Source of the DNA: Arthrobacter sp. B2a2-09
GTDB lineage: Bacteria; Actinomycetota; Actinomycetes; Actinomycetales; Micrococcaceae
NCBI RefSeq assembly: GCF_027587375.1
Contig: NZ_JAMXIC010000001.1
Span: 62,001-126,000, forward strand
Length of the DNA: 64,000 bases
Reading direction: 5' to 3'
Positions 8,953 to 16,597 of the stretch are shown here, piece after piece. The stretch's first letter is position 1. The number at the start of each line of letters is the position of its first letter. Position numbers and translations under genes: made by a program. The notes under the pieces are model-generated. The model was not told the DNA's origin. It worked only from the letters and a program-made list of their open reading frames with translations, and searched no databases.

Positions 8953-9741
8953 TCATGCAAGATCCATTTGGGACGCCGCTGGCTGGACGCCCGTGTTGTT
9001 ATGGATGTGCATGATCTGCATCGCAGCATCCCGGTCCCGCGTTTCCATAGCGTCGGCCATCTGCTCGTAGAGCTCAAATCTTTCTTGCAAGAGTCCAGGC
9101 AATGGCTCATCCCCGGGCGCCCGCAGGGTAACGGCGTGACGCTCGAGAATCTCTAGCAAGCCCAAGAAGACAGTTCGCAGCATGGAATTCGGCGAAATGC
9201 TGGCAACACGGGCTTGGAAGCGCCAATTGCCGTGCAGAAACGCCGGAACGTCACCGTCGGTCATTGCCTGTTTCATCGCCTTGACCTCCTCCCGCATGAC
9301 AAGTACGTCAGCAGCCGACGAGTACATCAGGGCGTCCTCGATGACCAGCGGATCCAGAACGTTGCGCATCCGGAGGGCGTCAGCCACGATGTGTTCGCTT
9401 TCGTCCATGGCCAGCATCTGGTTTCCCAATCGGACCAGCGGTGTCTGCTGGGCGGCAAAGATCCCTCCACCTGGGCCGCGTCGGAGGGTAACCACGCCGC
9501 GGGCCTGCGCAATTTTCAATGCTTCGTTAAAGGTTCCCACGGATACCGAGCAGCGCTGCCGAACTTCTTCCTTGCTCCCCAGCCGATCATCGGAGCCGGT
9601 ATTGGCGGCGAGCTCGGCGATTAGATTCGCTGCCATCTCGGCTCTGTTGGCAGGAGTGATCCGAGCGGATTCTTCGTGGGAGGGTAGTGAAGTCCACACA
9701 TCGAAGGCCGCCGCCGTGTGGGGCGCTTCATCTGTTTTCAC
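8953..9741 (-). CDS. GntR-family transcriptional regulator (FCD type)
   Basis: 263 residues. A winged helix-turn-helix lies at about 30-105 (LGSKEEVRQRCSVSVGTFNEALKIAQARGVV, then RRGPGGGIF). The helical FCD effector domain follows, with ADALRMRNVLDPLVIEDA and conserved metal-binding-type residues including HGNWRFQARVA and the final HIHNN. It is the last gene of the leftward aromatic cluster and probably represses it in response to a small carboxylate ligand. Overlapping ATCATGAT/ATGATCAT palindromes lie just upstream (9769-9779) and resemble the ATTCAT operator at 16520-16545, consistent with control of both promoters. The ligand is unknown. Confidence 0.85.
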   Translation of the reverse strand: MKTDEAPHTAAAFDVWTSLPSHEESARITPANRAEMAANLIAELAANTGSDDRLGSKEEVRQRCSVSVGTFNEALKIAQARGVVTLRRGPGGGIFAAQQTPLVRLGNQMLAMDESEHIVADALRMRNVLDPLVIEDALMYSSAADVLVMREEVKAMKQAMTDGDVPAFLHGNWRFQARVASISPNSMLRTVFLGLLEILERHAVTLRAPGDEPLPGLLQERFELYEQMADAMETRDRDAAMQIMHIHNNTGVQPAASQMDLA

Positions 9742-9819
9742 GAATCCTCCGCCGCTCAGACCAAATTCATCATGATCATCTTAGGCATTCTTGACATCGG
9801 AGTCACCCAAGCTCGCCGG

Positions 9820-10198
9820 TCACACTCGAGCTTGGGCAGCTGCCACCCCCTCGACCGAGGTCACACCGATCGGAACCCGGTCACCGGCGTCGGCACCCTT
9901 AACCGGTTTCAGATCGGCCAGGAAGTCCCCGGCCCGTTCCGGGACGCCGCCGGCGACCGCACTGCCGTAGACGTAGAAGTCCGGCCTGATCAGCACCGAA
10001 TCGGCCACGATTTCGTCCAACCATCGTGAATACGCACCGCTGCTGTCGACCGCGGTGGCTGCACCCGGCACATCGTACCGGTGAAGTCCGTCACCCAGGC
10101 GGGGCGCGGGCCGCGGCACCCCAGTTGGAGGGCAAGAACCCTTCCGACCGGTCCATATCCGGCGATGATCACGTCGAAGTCTTCAGGGGTTGGCTCAT
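9820..10198 (-). pseudogene. MhpA-like FAD-dependent aromatic hydroxylase remnant
   Basis: The first residues after an ATG at 10198 read MSQP, and one frame over comes EDFDVIIAGYGPVGRVLALQLG, the FAD-binding GxGxxG start of MhpA/3-HPP-hydroxylase-type monooxygenases. A one-base change in the C-run at the start would join them. After about 20 such residues the sequence jumps to the C-terminal thioredoxin-like tail (DSSGAYSRWLDEIVADSVLIRPDFYVYG) in another frame. About 400 internal residues of a normal ~500-550-residue enzyme are gone. The gene sits in operon order after the YciI gene, so it was once part of the pathway and has been lost by internal deletion plus frameshift. Confidence 0.8.
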
Positions 10199-10477
10199 TA
10201 ACTGCTCCAACCCTCTTGCGACCATTGGCACACTGACTTCGGTCACCTGGTGGGCCGCAACGCCTGCGGCGGCATAGGGATCTTTGGTCAGTTCGACCTC
10301 AAGGTACTCCCTGTCTTGGACGAGGGAAAGCAGTACGCCGCCATCCCGGGTCGACTTGCTGCCCGCAACCGCGATCAGACCGGAGTCAATGGCCGTCTGG
10401 AGCCACTCGATGTGGGGTTGGCGGTGGACAGCCACGACATCGGCGGACGCCGTGTAGCTGATGTTAATGACGAACAT
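10169..10477 (-). CDS. YciI-like small protein
   Basis: 102 residues. It has the YciI pattern: MFVINISYTASADVV, then HRQPHIEWLQTAIDSGLIAVAGSKSTRDGGVLL and a final DPYAAAGVAAHQVTEVSVP. YciI proteins are dimeric ferredoxin-like folds with a conserved His/Asp pair. Some act as dehydrochlorinases or in the muconolactone isomerase-like superfamily. In aromatic operons they are taken as accessory enzymes of ring-cleavage products. AAAGG precedes the ATG. The C-terminus runs into the decayed hydroxylase start (MSQP shared), so its last residues may have been altered by the same frameshift. Confidence 0.75.
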   Translation of the reverse strand: MFVINISYTASADVVAVHRQPHIEWLQTAIDSGLIAVAGSKSTRDGGVLLSLVQDREYLEVELTKDPYAAAGVAAHQVTEVSVPMVARGLEQLMSQPLKTST

Positions 10478-10514
10478 GGTGGAGCCTTTCAGACATCTTT
10501 GTCCCGTACCGGTC

Positions 10515-11462
10515 TCAAACCGGTTGTGAGTGGATCCCCAGGGCGGTTGGGGCGTGGGTGCCGGTCATGAGGGCGGCGAGGTCATCGGGTTCGAGGAAGG
10601 ACGGGGGTGGGGGTGGTCCCCAGTTGAAGAGTCCTTGGGCGCCTTCGAAGGTTTCGGGGGTCCAGATTTCGTCTTCGGGGATGCAGTCCATGTCGGAGTA
10701 ATACTCGGAGAAGTTCCCGGCGGGGTCTTTGAGGTACCAGAAGAAGTTTGATCCGGCGTGGTGGCGTCCGAGTCCCCAGATATGGCGTTCGGGGTTGTTT
10801 TCGAGCATGGCTTTCGCGCCGCGTCCGACGTCGTCGATGTCATCGACCTGCCAGGAGGTGTGGTGGAGGAAATTCACGGGGGCGGCGAGGGCCAGGACGT
10901 TGTGGTGGTCGATGGAGCAGCGCATGAAGGCGCCTCTGTCGGAGATGTAGTCGCTGACTTTGAATCCGATGCCTTCGGTGAAGAAGCGCATGGTTGCTTC
11001 CAGGTTCACGGTTCCGATGACGGTGTGGCCGAGTTTGCGGGGTTTGATCGGGTAGTCGCGCACAACGCCGGGGGCCCGGCCCCAGCGCTCGATCCGGCCG
11101 GGGCCGTTGTAGGGGGTCGGAGGCGTTTTTTCCTGGGCGATCCGGGGTGCGACGTGGATGCGGGCGGTGAATCCGGAGACGGGTTCGGTGGCGAGCAGTT
11201 CTATGCCGTTGTGGTTGATCGGGACGCCGAGGCGGGTCATTTGGTGGGTGACTTTGGCGATGTCGTCCTCGTTGTCTGCGCCGACGCCGAGCTCGACGAG
11301 GCGCCGGGTGGGGGCGGGGACGATCTTGAGTTGTTCGCCGCCGTCGCGGGTTCCGAACGAGTTGTTGCCGAGCGGGTCCAGACCGAATTCTTCGTAATAG
11401 GCGGCCGTGTCGGCCACGTTCGGCACGCCCATCACGACGCGGGTCAGTCGGTGCAATGACAT
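10515..11462 (-). CDS. Extradiol (VOC family) ring-cleavage dioxygenase
   Basis: 315 residues made of two vicinal-oxygen-chelate domains, as in type I extradiol catechol dioxygenases. The C-terminal domain retains the Fe(II) triad: His146 (LGHT), His201 (FLHHTSW) and Glu253 (NFSEYYSD). It probably cleaves a catechol or hydroxyquinol-like intermediate produced by the upstream two-component hydroxylase. AAGGAG precedes the ATG. It lies between the fumarylacetoacetase-family hydrolase and the YciI gene in the same direction, which supports a meta-cleavage module. The exact substrate cannot be inferred. Confidence 0.88.
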   Translation of the reverse strand: MSLHRLTRVVMGVPNVADTAAYYEEFGLDPLGNNSFGTRDGGEQLKIVPAPTRRLVELGVGADNEDDIAKVTHQMTRLGVPINHNGIELLATEPVSGFTARIHVAPRIAQEKTPPTPYNGPGRIERWGRAPGVVRDYPIKPRKLGHTVIGTVNLEATMRFFTEGIGFKVSDYISDRGAFMRCSIDHHNVLALAAPVNFLHHTSWQVDDIDDVGRGAKAMLENNPERHIWGLGRHHAGSNFFWYLKDPAGNFSEYYSDMDCIPEDEIWTPETFEGAQGLFNWGPPPPPSFLEPDDLAALMTGTHAPTALGIHSQPV

Positions 11463-11564
11463 GGGGTTACTCCTTTGTATCCGTAGCGGGTGGGCTTATG
11501 TCCGGGCCCTGGGCCCGGTTTCTGCTGCCCGGACCCGGAATGGGCCGGGCAGCTGTGAACGAAT

Positions 11565-12422
11565 TCAGTTGCCGGCAGAGATAAACATCTGGGTCATTTC
11601 GCCGATGCCCTCAATGCGGGACACGAGGGTTTCGCCGGGTTGGATGAAACGCTGGGGGTTCCGGCCCAGTCCGACGCCGGCGGGGGTGCCGGTGAAGATG
11701 ATGTCGCCCGGGAGCAGGGGCACGGTTTGGGACAGGCCTTCGACGAGGGCCGGGACGGAGAAGATCAGTTCGCTGGTGCGGCCCTTCTGGACTTCTTCGC
11801 CGTCGATGCTGCATCCGATTTCCAGGTTGTCCGGGTTCCTGAACTCATCGGGGGTCACCAGCCAGGGACCGACCGGTCCGAAGCCGGGGAAGGACTTGCC
11901 TAGGCCGAACTGCGGGGCCGGGCCGCGGAGCTGGGAGAGGCGCTCGGAAATGTCCTGACCAATTGAAAGGCCGGCAACATAGTCCCACGCATCTGCGGCG
12001 GAAACGTCTTTGGCTTCCTTGCCGATCACCGCGACAAGCTCAACCTCCCAGTCGGTGTTCCCGCCTTCGGGGAGCACCACAGCGGTGTCGGGACCGGTGA
12101 TACAGGTGAGGAATTTCGTAAATACCGGGGGCAAAGTGTCGGGCTGGGCGAAGCCGGATTCCTTCGCGTGAGCCGAATAGTTCAAACCGATCGCGAAGAC
12201 CTGCCGCGGTGCCGGGGACGGGGACCCCAGCAGGCCCCGGTCCACAACCGCGTCGGCAGGGGTGTCCGTGAGGTTGCCGGCCCAGGCGGTGAACTCCTCC
12301 CACCGCTCATACACACCGGCCAGATCCGGACCGAACCGGCCCGAACTAGCGGCCTCGACATCAATTCCGTGCTCGTCGCTGACCAGCAGGACAGCACGGT
12401 TCTCAAGGTTGGCAATACGCAC
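11565..12422 (-). CDS. Fumarylacetoacetate hydrolase family protein
   Basis: 285 residues starting at GTG, with AGGAG 8 bases upstream. The FAH C-terminal fold is clear: FAIGLNYSAHAKESGF, PPVFTKFLTCITGPD, the metal-site block NTDWEVELVAVIGKEAKDVS, DISERLSQLRGPAPQFGLGKSFPGFGPVGPWLV and GDIIFTGTPAGVG. Members hydrolyse or isomerise acylpyruvates and 2-hydroxy-hepta-2,4-dienedioates. Next to an extradiol dioxygenase, it most likely handles the meta-cleavage product. About 100 bases separate it from the dioxygenase gene. Confidence 0.9.
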   Translation of the reverse strand: MRIANLENRAVLLVSDEHGIDVEAASSGRFGPDLAGVYERWEEFTAWAGNLTDTPADAVVDRGLLGSPSPAPRQVFAIGLNYSAHAKESGFAQPDTLPPVFTKFLTCITGPDTAVVLPEGGNTDWEVELVAVIGKEAKDVSAADAWDYVAGLSIGQDISERLSQLRGPAPQFGLGKSFPGFGPVGPWLVTPDEFRNPDNLEIGCSIDGEEVQKGRTSELIFSVPALVEGLSQTVPLLPGDIIFTGTPAGVGLGRNPQRFIQPGETLVSRIEGIGEMTQMFISAGN

Positions 12423-12501
12423 AACAAACTCCTATTTCCGGGTAGGGAAGATTCATGGCCGAACGGGCGGGGTGCCGTTCAGTCGGGGTAATTTGACCTC
12501 G

Positions 12502-13002
12502 TCAGGCAGAGGTCTTCGTTGCTCGGGCTATTCGCAGGAGAAGCGGCGCCGCGCCCAGAGCGGCGATCGCGGCAGCCCCGATGGCGAAGTTGATTCCTGA
12601 GAAGTTCAGGAGCCCGATCACTTGATCGACGGAGTAGTCGCCCGGACCGGTCGCGCCGATTGCCAGGGCCACCAGCCCGTACACGAGCGGTAGTTCAAAG
12701 CCACCCTTGGCGGCCCAAAGCCCCTTTTTCCAGGTGACTGCACTTGCCACGAGCATCGTGCCAAAGACGATGCAAGACCCCAAAATGGTGGCCGCTCCGG
12801 CCGCAATCAGAGCAGAGCCGATCAGTTCCAGTCCGCCCGCAACGGCGACCATGAGGCGCGCTGGTTGCAGCCCCCAGGAAGCGAACAGCGGCGTCGTCCC
12901 TTGGATTCCTCCGCCGCCGAACCATCCCAGGAGCTTCTGGGCACCATGACCGGCCACGAGCGCGGCCAGAATCAGCCTCAGAAGCAGGATTCCATCATCC
13001 AT
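12502..13002 (-). CDS. DoxX family membrane protein
   Basis: 166 residues with four hydrophobic helices and the DoxX signature at the N-terminus (LLLRLILAALVAGHGAQKLLGWFGGGG). DoxX-like proteins are small quinone- or redox-linked membrane proteins that often occur in aromatic and thiosulfate operons. Their role here is not determined. AAAGG precedes the ATG. It lies between the ABC importer genes and the hydrolase, in the same direction, so it is probably co-transcribed. Confidence 0.85.
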   Translation of the reverse strand: MDDGILLLRLILAALVAGHGAQKLLGWFGGGGIQGTTPLFASWGLQPARLMVAVAGGLELIGSALIAAGAATILGSCIVFGTMLVASAVTWKKGLWAAKGGFELPLVYGLVALAIGATGPGDYSVDQVIGLLNFSGINFAIGAAAIAALGAAPLLLRIARATKTSA

Positions 13003-13059
13003 GACACTTTCCTTTCAGTGCGAGCAAGATCAGAGTGACCACAGTGTGCTGGCATGCTT

Positions 13060-13869
13060 CTATGGCTGAGTCCTGCGGACGAGGCCAAGGATGTGGCCCC
13101 GGAGCTCGGAGAACTCCGAGGTGGATTTAGTGCTGACCTGGTCCCTGGGGTAGGGAAGGTCCACCGGGACGATTTCGGTGACGCTGGTGGGTGTTCCGGA
13201 CAGGACGATTACCCTGTCGGCGAGATACACGGATTCGGAGATATCGTGTGTCACGAGCAGTATGGTCATCCCGTACTTCGCCTTGATCGCATGGGTGAGG
13301 TCCTCCAGATCCGCCCGTGTCTGGGCGTCCACGGATGCGAAGGGTTCATCCATGAGCAGGACGTCGGGTTCGTAGGCCAGCGCCCGGGCGATGGCGACAC
13401 GCTGCTGCATGCCGCCGGAGAGCTGCCATGGGTGCAACGTGCCGCTGTTTTCCAGTCCGACGCTTGCCAGAGCGGTTTGGGCGCGTTCACGCCTGTCCGC
13501 GGCGGTGAGGCCCGGACGTCCCCGCAGGGGGAGTTCGACGTTTGCCTGGACCGTCATCCAGGGCATCAGAGAACGGCTGTAATCCTGGAAAACCACGGCC
13601 ATCCGGCGCGGAGGGCCGACGACCTTTTCCTCGCCGATGAAGACCGAGCCGGCGGTGGATGGCATCAGGCCGGCCAGACACCTCAGCAGGGTTGTCTTGC
13701 CTGCCCCCGACGGGCCGACGATGCATACGGTCTCGTGGTCGTGCACCTCGAAACTTACGTCGCCCAGGATCTGGCGGGCGTTTGCGCCGCTGCCGTAGGT
13801 CTTGGACAGTCCTTGGGCGGACAGGGCGGGGACTCCGGTGAGAGTGCCGCGTGCGATGATTTCGGTCAT
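13060..13869 (-). CDS. ABC transporter ATPase, SsuB/TauB type
   Basis: 269 residues. The nucleotide-binding domain is complete: Walker A GPSGAGKTT (52-60), Q-loop VVFQDYSRSLMPW, signature LSGGMQQ (150-156), Walker B LLMDEP (171-176) and H-loop VTHDISESVYLADRV. The family energises import of sulfonates, nitrate, taurine or aromatic carboxylates. It overlaps the preceding permease by 4 bases (ATGA) and has its own AAGGAGG, so the set is translationally coupled. The neighbouring ring-cleavage genes suggest an aromatic acid or aromatic sulfonate as cargo. Confidence 0.9.
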   Translation of the reverse strand: MTEIIARGTLTGVPALSAQGLSKTYGSGANARQILGDVSFEVHDHETVCIVGPSGAGKTTLLRCLAGLMPSTAGSVFIGEEKVVGPPRRMAVVFQDYSRSLMPWMTVQANVELPLRGRPGLTAADRRERAQTALASVGLENSGTLHPWQLSGGMQQRVAIARALAYEPDVLLMDEPFASVDAQTRADLEDLTHAIKAKYGMTILLVTHDISESVYLADRVIVLSGTPTSVTEIVPVDLPYPRDQVSTKSTSEFSELRGHILGLVRRTQP

Positions 13870-14654
13870 TTTGTTCCTCCTTGGTCCGTTCCACGGAGCC
13901 CGCGATGCCAGCGGAGCAGACGGTGTTCAACAACTCTGAAAAGGACATTCAGCAGATACCCGAGGACTCCGAGCAGCAGGAGCGCAGCCCACATGACGTC
14001 CATGTAGTACTGCCGGGCGGACTGAAGTTCGATGTATCCGATGCCTTCGGTGGAGGCGACGTATTCGCTCGCAACGATCAGGATGACTCCGAGGGAGACG
14101 CTGATCCGGATGCCTGCGATGATTTGCGGTGCCGCCGCCGGAAGCACGATGCGGGTCAGATGGTCACGCCGCCGGATGTTGTAGCTGCGGGAGACATCCT
14201 TGACGAGGATGTCGATCCCGCGGATTCCGTCGATGGTGTTCATCAGCACGGGCCAGAAGGCGCCGAAGACGATGATCGCGACTTTCATGTCTGAGCCGAT
14301 CCCGAACATGAACAGGGCAACCGGCAGCAGTGCGACGCCGGGTATGGCCCGCATGAATTCCAGGAGCGGCTGGAAAGCCGTGTACAGGGGTGGCAGCAGG
14401 CCCAGGGCCAAGCCGCAGATGACGCCGAGGATGACCGAGATGCAAAGCCCGGCTGCCAGGTTCTGCAGGCTGGGCAGGATGTCGGACGCGAAGCGTGTCG
14501 TCACAACCTCGCCCAGTTTGGAGATGATGCGGCTCAGCGGCGGGAAGTAGAGCGAGGTGCTCTTGCTGCTCAAAGTCCACCACGCCACGACAGTAAGAAT
14601 GGGTAACCAGATCTCGGTCAGCAGCGCAGTGGATTTGCCCAGAACGGCTCTCAT
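13866..14654 (-). CDS. ABC transporter permease, SsuC/TauC type (second)
   Basis: 262 residues and about six membrane helices. The EAA loop region is visible (VSRSYNIRRRDHLTRIVLPAAAPQIIAGIRISVSLGVILIVASEY), typical of the TauC/SsuC permeases. It overlaps the other permease by 4 bases at its start and the ATPase at its end. Most SsuABC systems use one permease gene as a homodimer. The presence of two different ones here implies a heterodimeric channel. Confidence 0.88.
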   Translation of the reverse strand: MRAVLGKSTALLTEIWLPILTVVAWWTLSSKSTSLYFPPLSRIISKLGEVVTTRFASDILPSLQNLAAGLCISVILGVICGLALGLLPPLYTAFQPLLEFMRAIPGVALLPVALFMFGIGSDMKVAIIVFGAFWPVLMNTIDGIRGIDILVKDVSRSYNIRRRDHLTRIVLPAAAPQIIAGIRISVSLGVILIVASEYVASTEGIGYIELQSARQYYMDVMWAALLLLGVLGYLLNVLFRVVEHRLLRWHRGLRGTDQGGTK

Positions 14655-15436
14655 GTCATTACTCCTCTCTCTGATGGGTGCCAGTTGAGTAGCCTCCGCG
14701 ACAGTTCGTTGAACGCAAGATAAACCGCGACGCCGACCAGTCCGATGAGCACTACGTAGGCGTAGGTGGGGGCAAGGGCGCCGCCGGACTGCGCCAAGAC
14801 CATTTCCATCCCGACTCCAGGTGCAGACCCCAGGACTTCGGAGGATACGGCCAGCAGCAGGCCGATGACCGCTGCGATCCGCACCCCTGTCATGATGTAG
14901 GGCATGGCCGACGGAATCAGGACGTACCGGATGGACCGAAGCCGGGACAGCGAATAGGACCTCGCCGTATCGATGAGCACCCGGTCGGTGTCCCTGACGC
15001 CGTAGGCGGTCTGGACAAGAATGGGCCAGACCGCCCCGTAGACGATGAGGACGACCTTCATCTGGGTGGTCGCCCCGAAAAGCAGCAGAACCACGGGTAT
15101 GACCGACACTGACGGAATGGTGCTCAGAAAATCGATGAGCAACCTCGTGGACCGATACAGGAATCCCACACGTCCCAAGAGCATCCCTAGGGGGATGCCT
15201 ACCGCAGCCGCAAGTGCGAGCCCGATGACCCAGCTGAGCATCGTCAGGCCCAGTGCCTGCCAGAACCTGGCCTGGCCCATAAGGGACAACAACGCCTCAA
15301 AGGTGCTGGACATGCTCGGGAACATCGACCGGGGCAGCATCCCGGACCGGTTGCCCAGTTCCCAGGCGGCCAGCGCTACCGCGATGGTCAGGACGCCGCT
15401 TGCCTTGCGCCCGTAGTGCAATAGTCGGACCAACAT
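14651..15436 (-). CDS. ABC transporter permease, SsuC/TauC type (first)
   Basis: 261 residues, paralogous to the following permease. It carries LIDTARSYSLSRLRSIRYVLIPSAMPYIMTGVRIAAVIGLLLAVSSE, the EAA-type loop, and about six helices. It begins 2 bases after the stop of the binding-protein gene, showing tight coupling. Together with 13866-14654 it forms the membrane part of the importer. Confidence 0.88.
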   Translation of the reverse strand: MLVRLLHYGRKASGVLTIAVALAAWELGNRSGMLPRSMFPSMSSTFEALLSLMGQARFWQALGLTMLSWVIGLALAAAVGIPLGMLLGRVGFLYRSTRLLIDFLSTIPSVSVIPVVLLLFGATTQMKVVLIVYGAVWPILVQTAYGVRDTDRVLIDTARSYSLSRLRSIRYVLIPSAMPYIMTGVRIAAVIGLLLAVSSEVLGSAPGVGMEMVLAQSGGALAPTYAYVVLIGLVGVAVYLAFNELSRRLLNWHPSERGVMT

Positions 15437-15438
15437 CG

Positions 15439-16425
15439 CTAGCCGTTCTGCACGATGAGAGTGTCGATGTCGATGGTGCCCTTCACGAATCCGTACTTCG
15501 CGATGAGGTCAGACCAGATGCGGGCGCGGTCCTTCGTGAAGTCGGAATTGAACTCCGGGAGCTGCATGACAGCCGCCAGTTCTTTGGGTGTGCCGCTGTA
15601 GTTGGGAAGGATCGCCCGCACCGCGTTGGGGTTTTTGGCAGCGTAAGCGGTCGCTTCATCGACGGCGGCTTTGAAGTTCTCGACTACGGCCTTGTTGACG
15701 TCAAGGAACTGTGCGGTGGTCGCCATGACAAACTGCAAAGCGTGAGGGACGGCCACGGCGCCAGGGGAGAGGATATAGTGCGCCCCGGATGCTTCCGCGG
15801 CATTCGTAAAGGGGGAGATGGTGTTGATGGCGTCCACCTGTCCCCGCTCCAAGGAATTGAGCATGCTGTCCAGGGGTACCTCGAGGAACTTGACGTGGCT
15901 GCTGTCGACCCCTGACTTGTCGAGCGCTACCCTCAGCGACAGTTCTCCCGCCCCGCCGAGTCCGCTGACCCCGATGGTCTTGCCGGCCAGGTCGGACAGT
16001 TGCTTGATGGGGCTGTCCTTGGCGACGTACACCTTGCCCGTATCCTCTGCAGGCTTGTCCGTGGTGACTGTGGTGGCACCGAAAAGCCGTAGCGGGACGC
16101 CCGCGGCTGAGGCCTGCATGGCGTCCACATTGGCCAGAACTCCGATCTGGGCGGCACCGGAGACGAGTGCCGGGATGCTCGCCCCCATGGTGGGTGCCGG
16201 CGAGATCTTCACATCAAGGCCATGCTTCTTGAAAATGCCCTGTTCAACAGCAATGTACAAAGGCGCCGAGTCGGGAATCGGGGCCAAAGTCACTGTGAGG
16301 CTGGTCGTTCCGTCCGCCGAGGTGGTGGCAGGCGCCGATCCGGCTGCCGATGAGCAGGCGGTGCCGGCCAGGGCGAGAGCCAGTGAGATAGTGCCGGCTG
16401 CAGCCGTGCGTCGAATATTGATCAT
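15439..16425 (-). CDS. ABC transporter substrate-binding lipoprotein, NMT1/SsuA type
   Basis: 328 residues with a lipoprotein signal peptide and lipobox LAGTAC (Cys near residue 24), so it is anchored outside the membrane. The mature part has the NMT1/THI5/SsuA fold: LAPIPDSAPLYIAVEQGIFKKHGLDVKISPAPTMGASIPALVSGAAQIGVL and a KTIGVSGLGGAGELSLRVAL block. It delivers the ligand to the two permeases. The ligand is unknown. A large inverted repeat (16520-16545) lies about 95 bases upstream, marking an internal promoter/operator, so the importer may be expressed separately from the monooxygenase genes. Confidence 0.88.
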   Translation of the reverse strand: MINIRRTAAAGTISLALALAGTACSSAAGSAPATTSADGTTSLTVTLAPIPDSAPLYIAVEQGIFKKHGLDVKISPAPTMGASIPALVSGAAQIGVLANVDAMQASAAGVPLRLFGATTVTTDKPAEDTGKVYVAKDSPIKQLSDLAGKTIGVSGLGGAGELSLRVALDKSGVDSSHVKFLEVPLDSMLNSLERGQVDAINTISPFTNAAEASGAHYILSPGAVAVPHALQFVMATTAQFLDVNKAVVENFKAAVDEATAYAAKNPNAVRAILPNYSGTPKELAAVMQLPEFNSDFTKDRARIWSDLIAKYGFVKGTIDIDTLIVQNG

Positions 16426-16519
16426 GGTGTGTCCTGTTCTTATGCATTCAAAGAAAAGTGCTGTCTGGCCAGGCCGCGCCGTCTCACAACGGCGAGTTGG
16501 TCAGTCGACGTTCCCAATG

Positions 16520-16560
16520 ATGCTATTCATTATGATGAATAGCATGAGAAATGAATAGTG
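16520..16560. promoter_or_regulatory. Operator: perfect 11-base inverted repeat plus a third half-site
   Basis: ATGCTATTCAT (16520-16530) and ATGAATAGCAT (16535-16545) form a perfect inverted repeat with a 4-base spacer. A further ATGAATAG copy lies at 16551-16558 in the same orientation as the second arm. No T-run follows on either strand, so an operator is more likely than a terminator. It lies upstream of the importer genes. A related ATTCAT-ATGAT element occurs in the promoter of the GntR gene (9765-9776), making that protein the leading candidate binder. Confidence 0.65.
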
Positions 16561-16597
16561 CCTCGAGGCGATACGGGGGTTTCTCGCGGCGCCGGGG

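Noticed and set aside
16520-16545. Inverted repeat considered as a terminator of the flavin reductase or importer
   Set aside because: No T-run on either strand, AT-rich arms and a position just upstream of the importer start fit an operator better.
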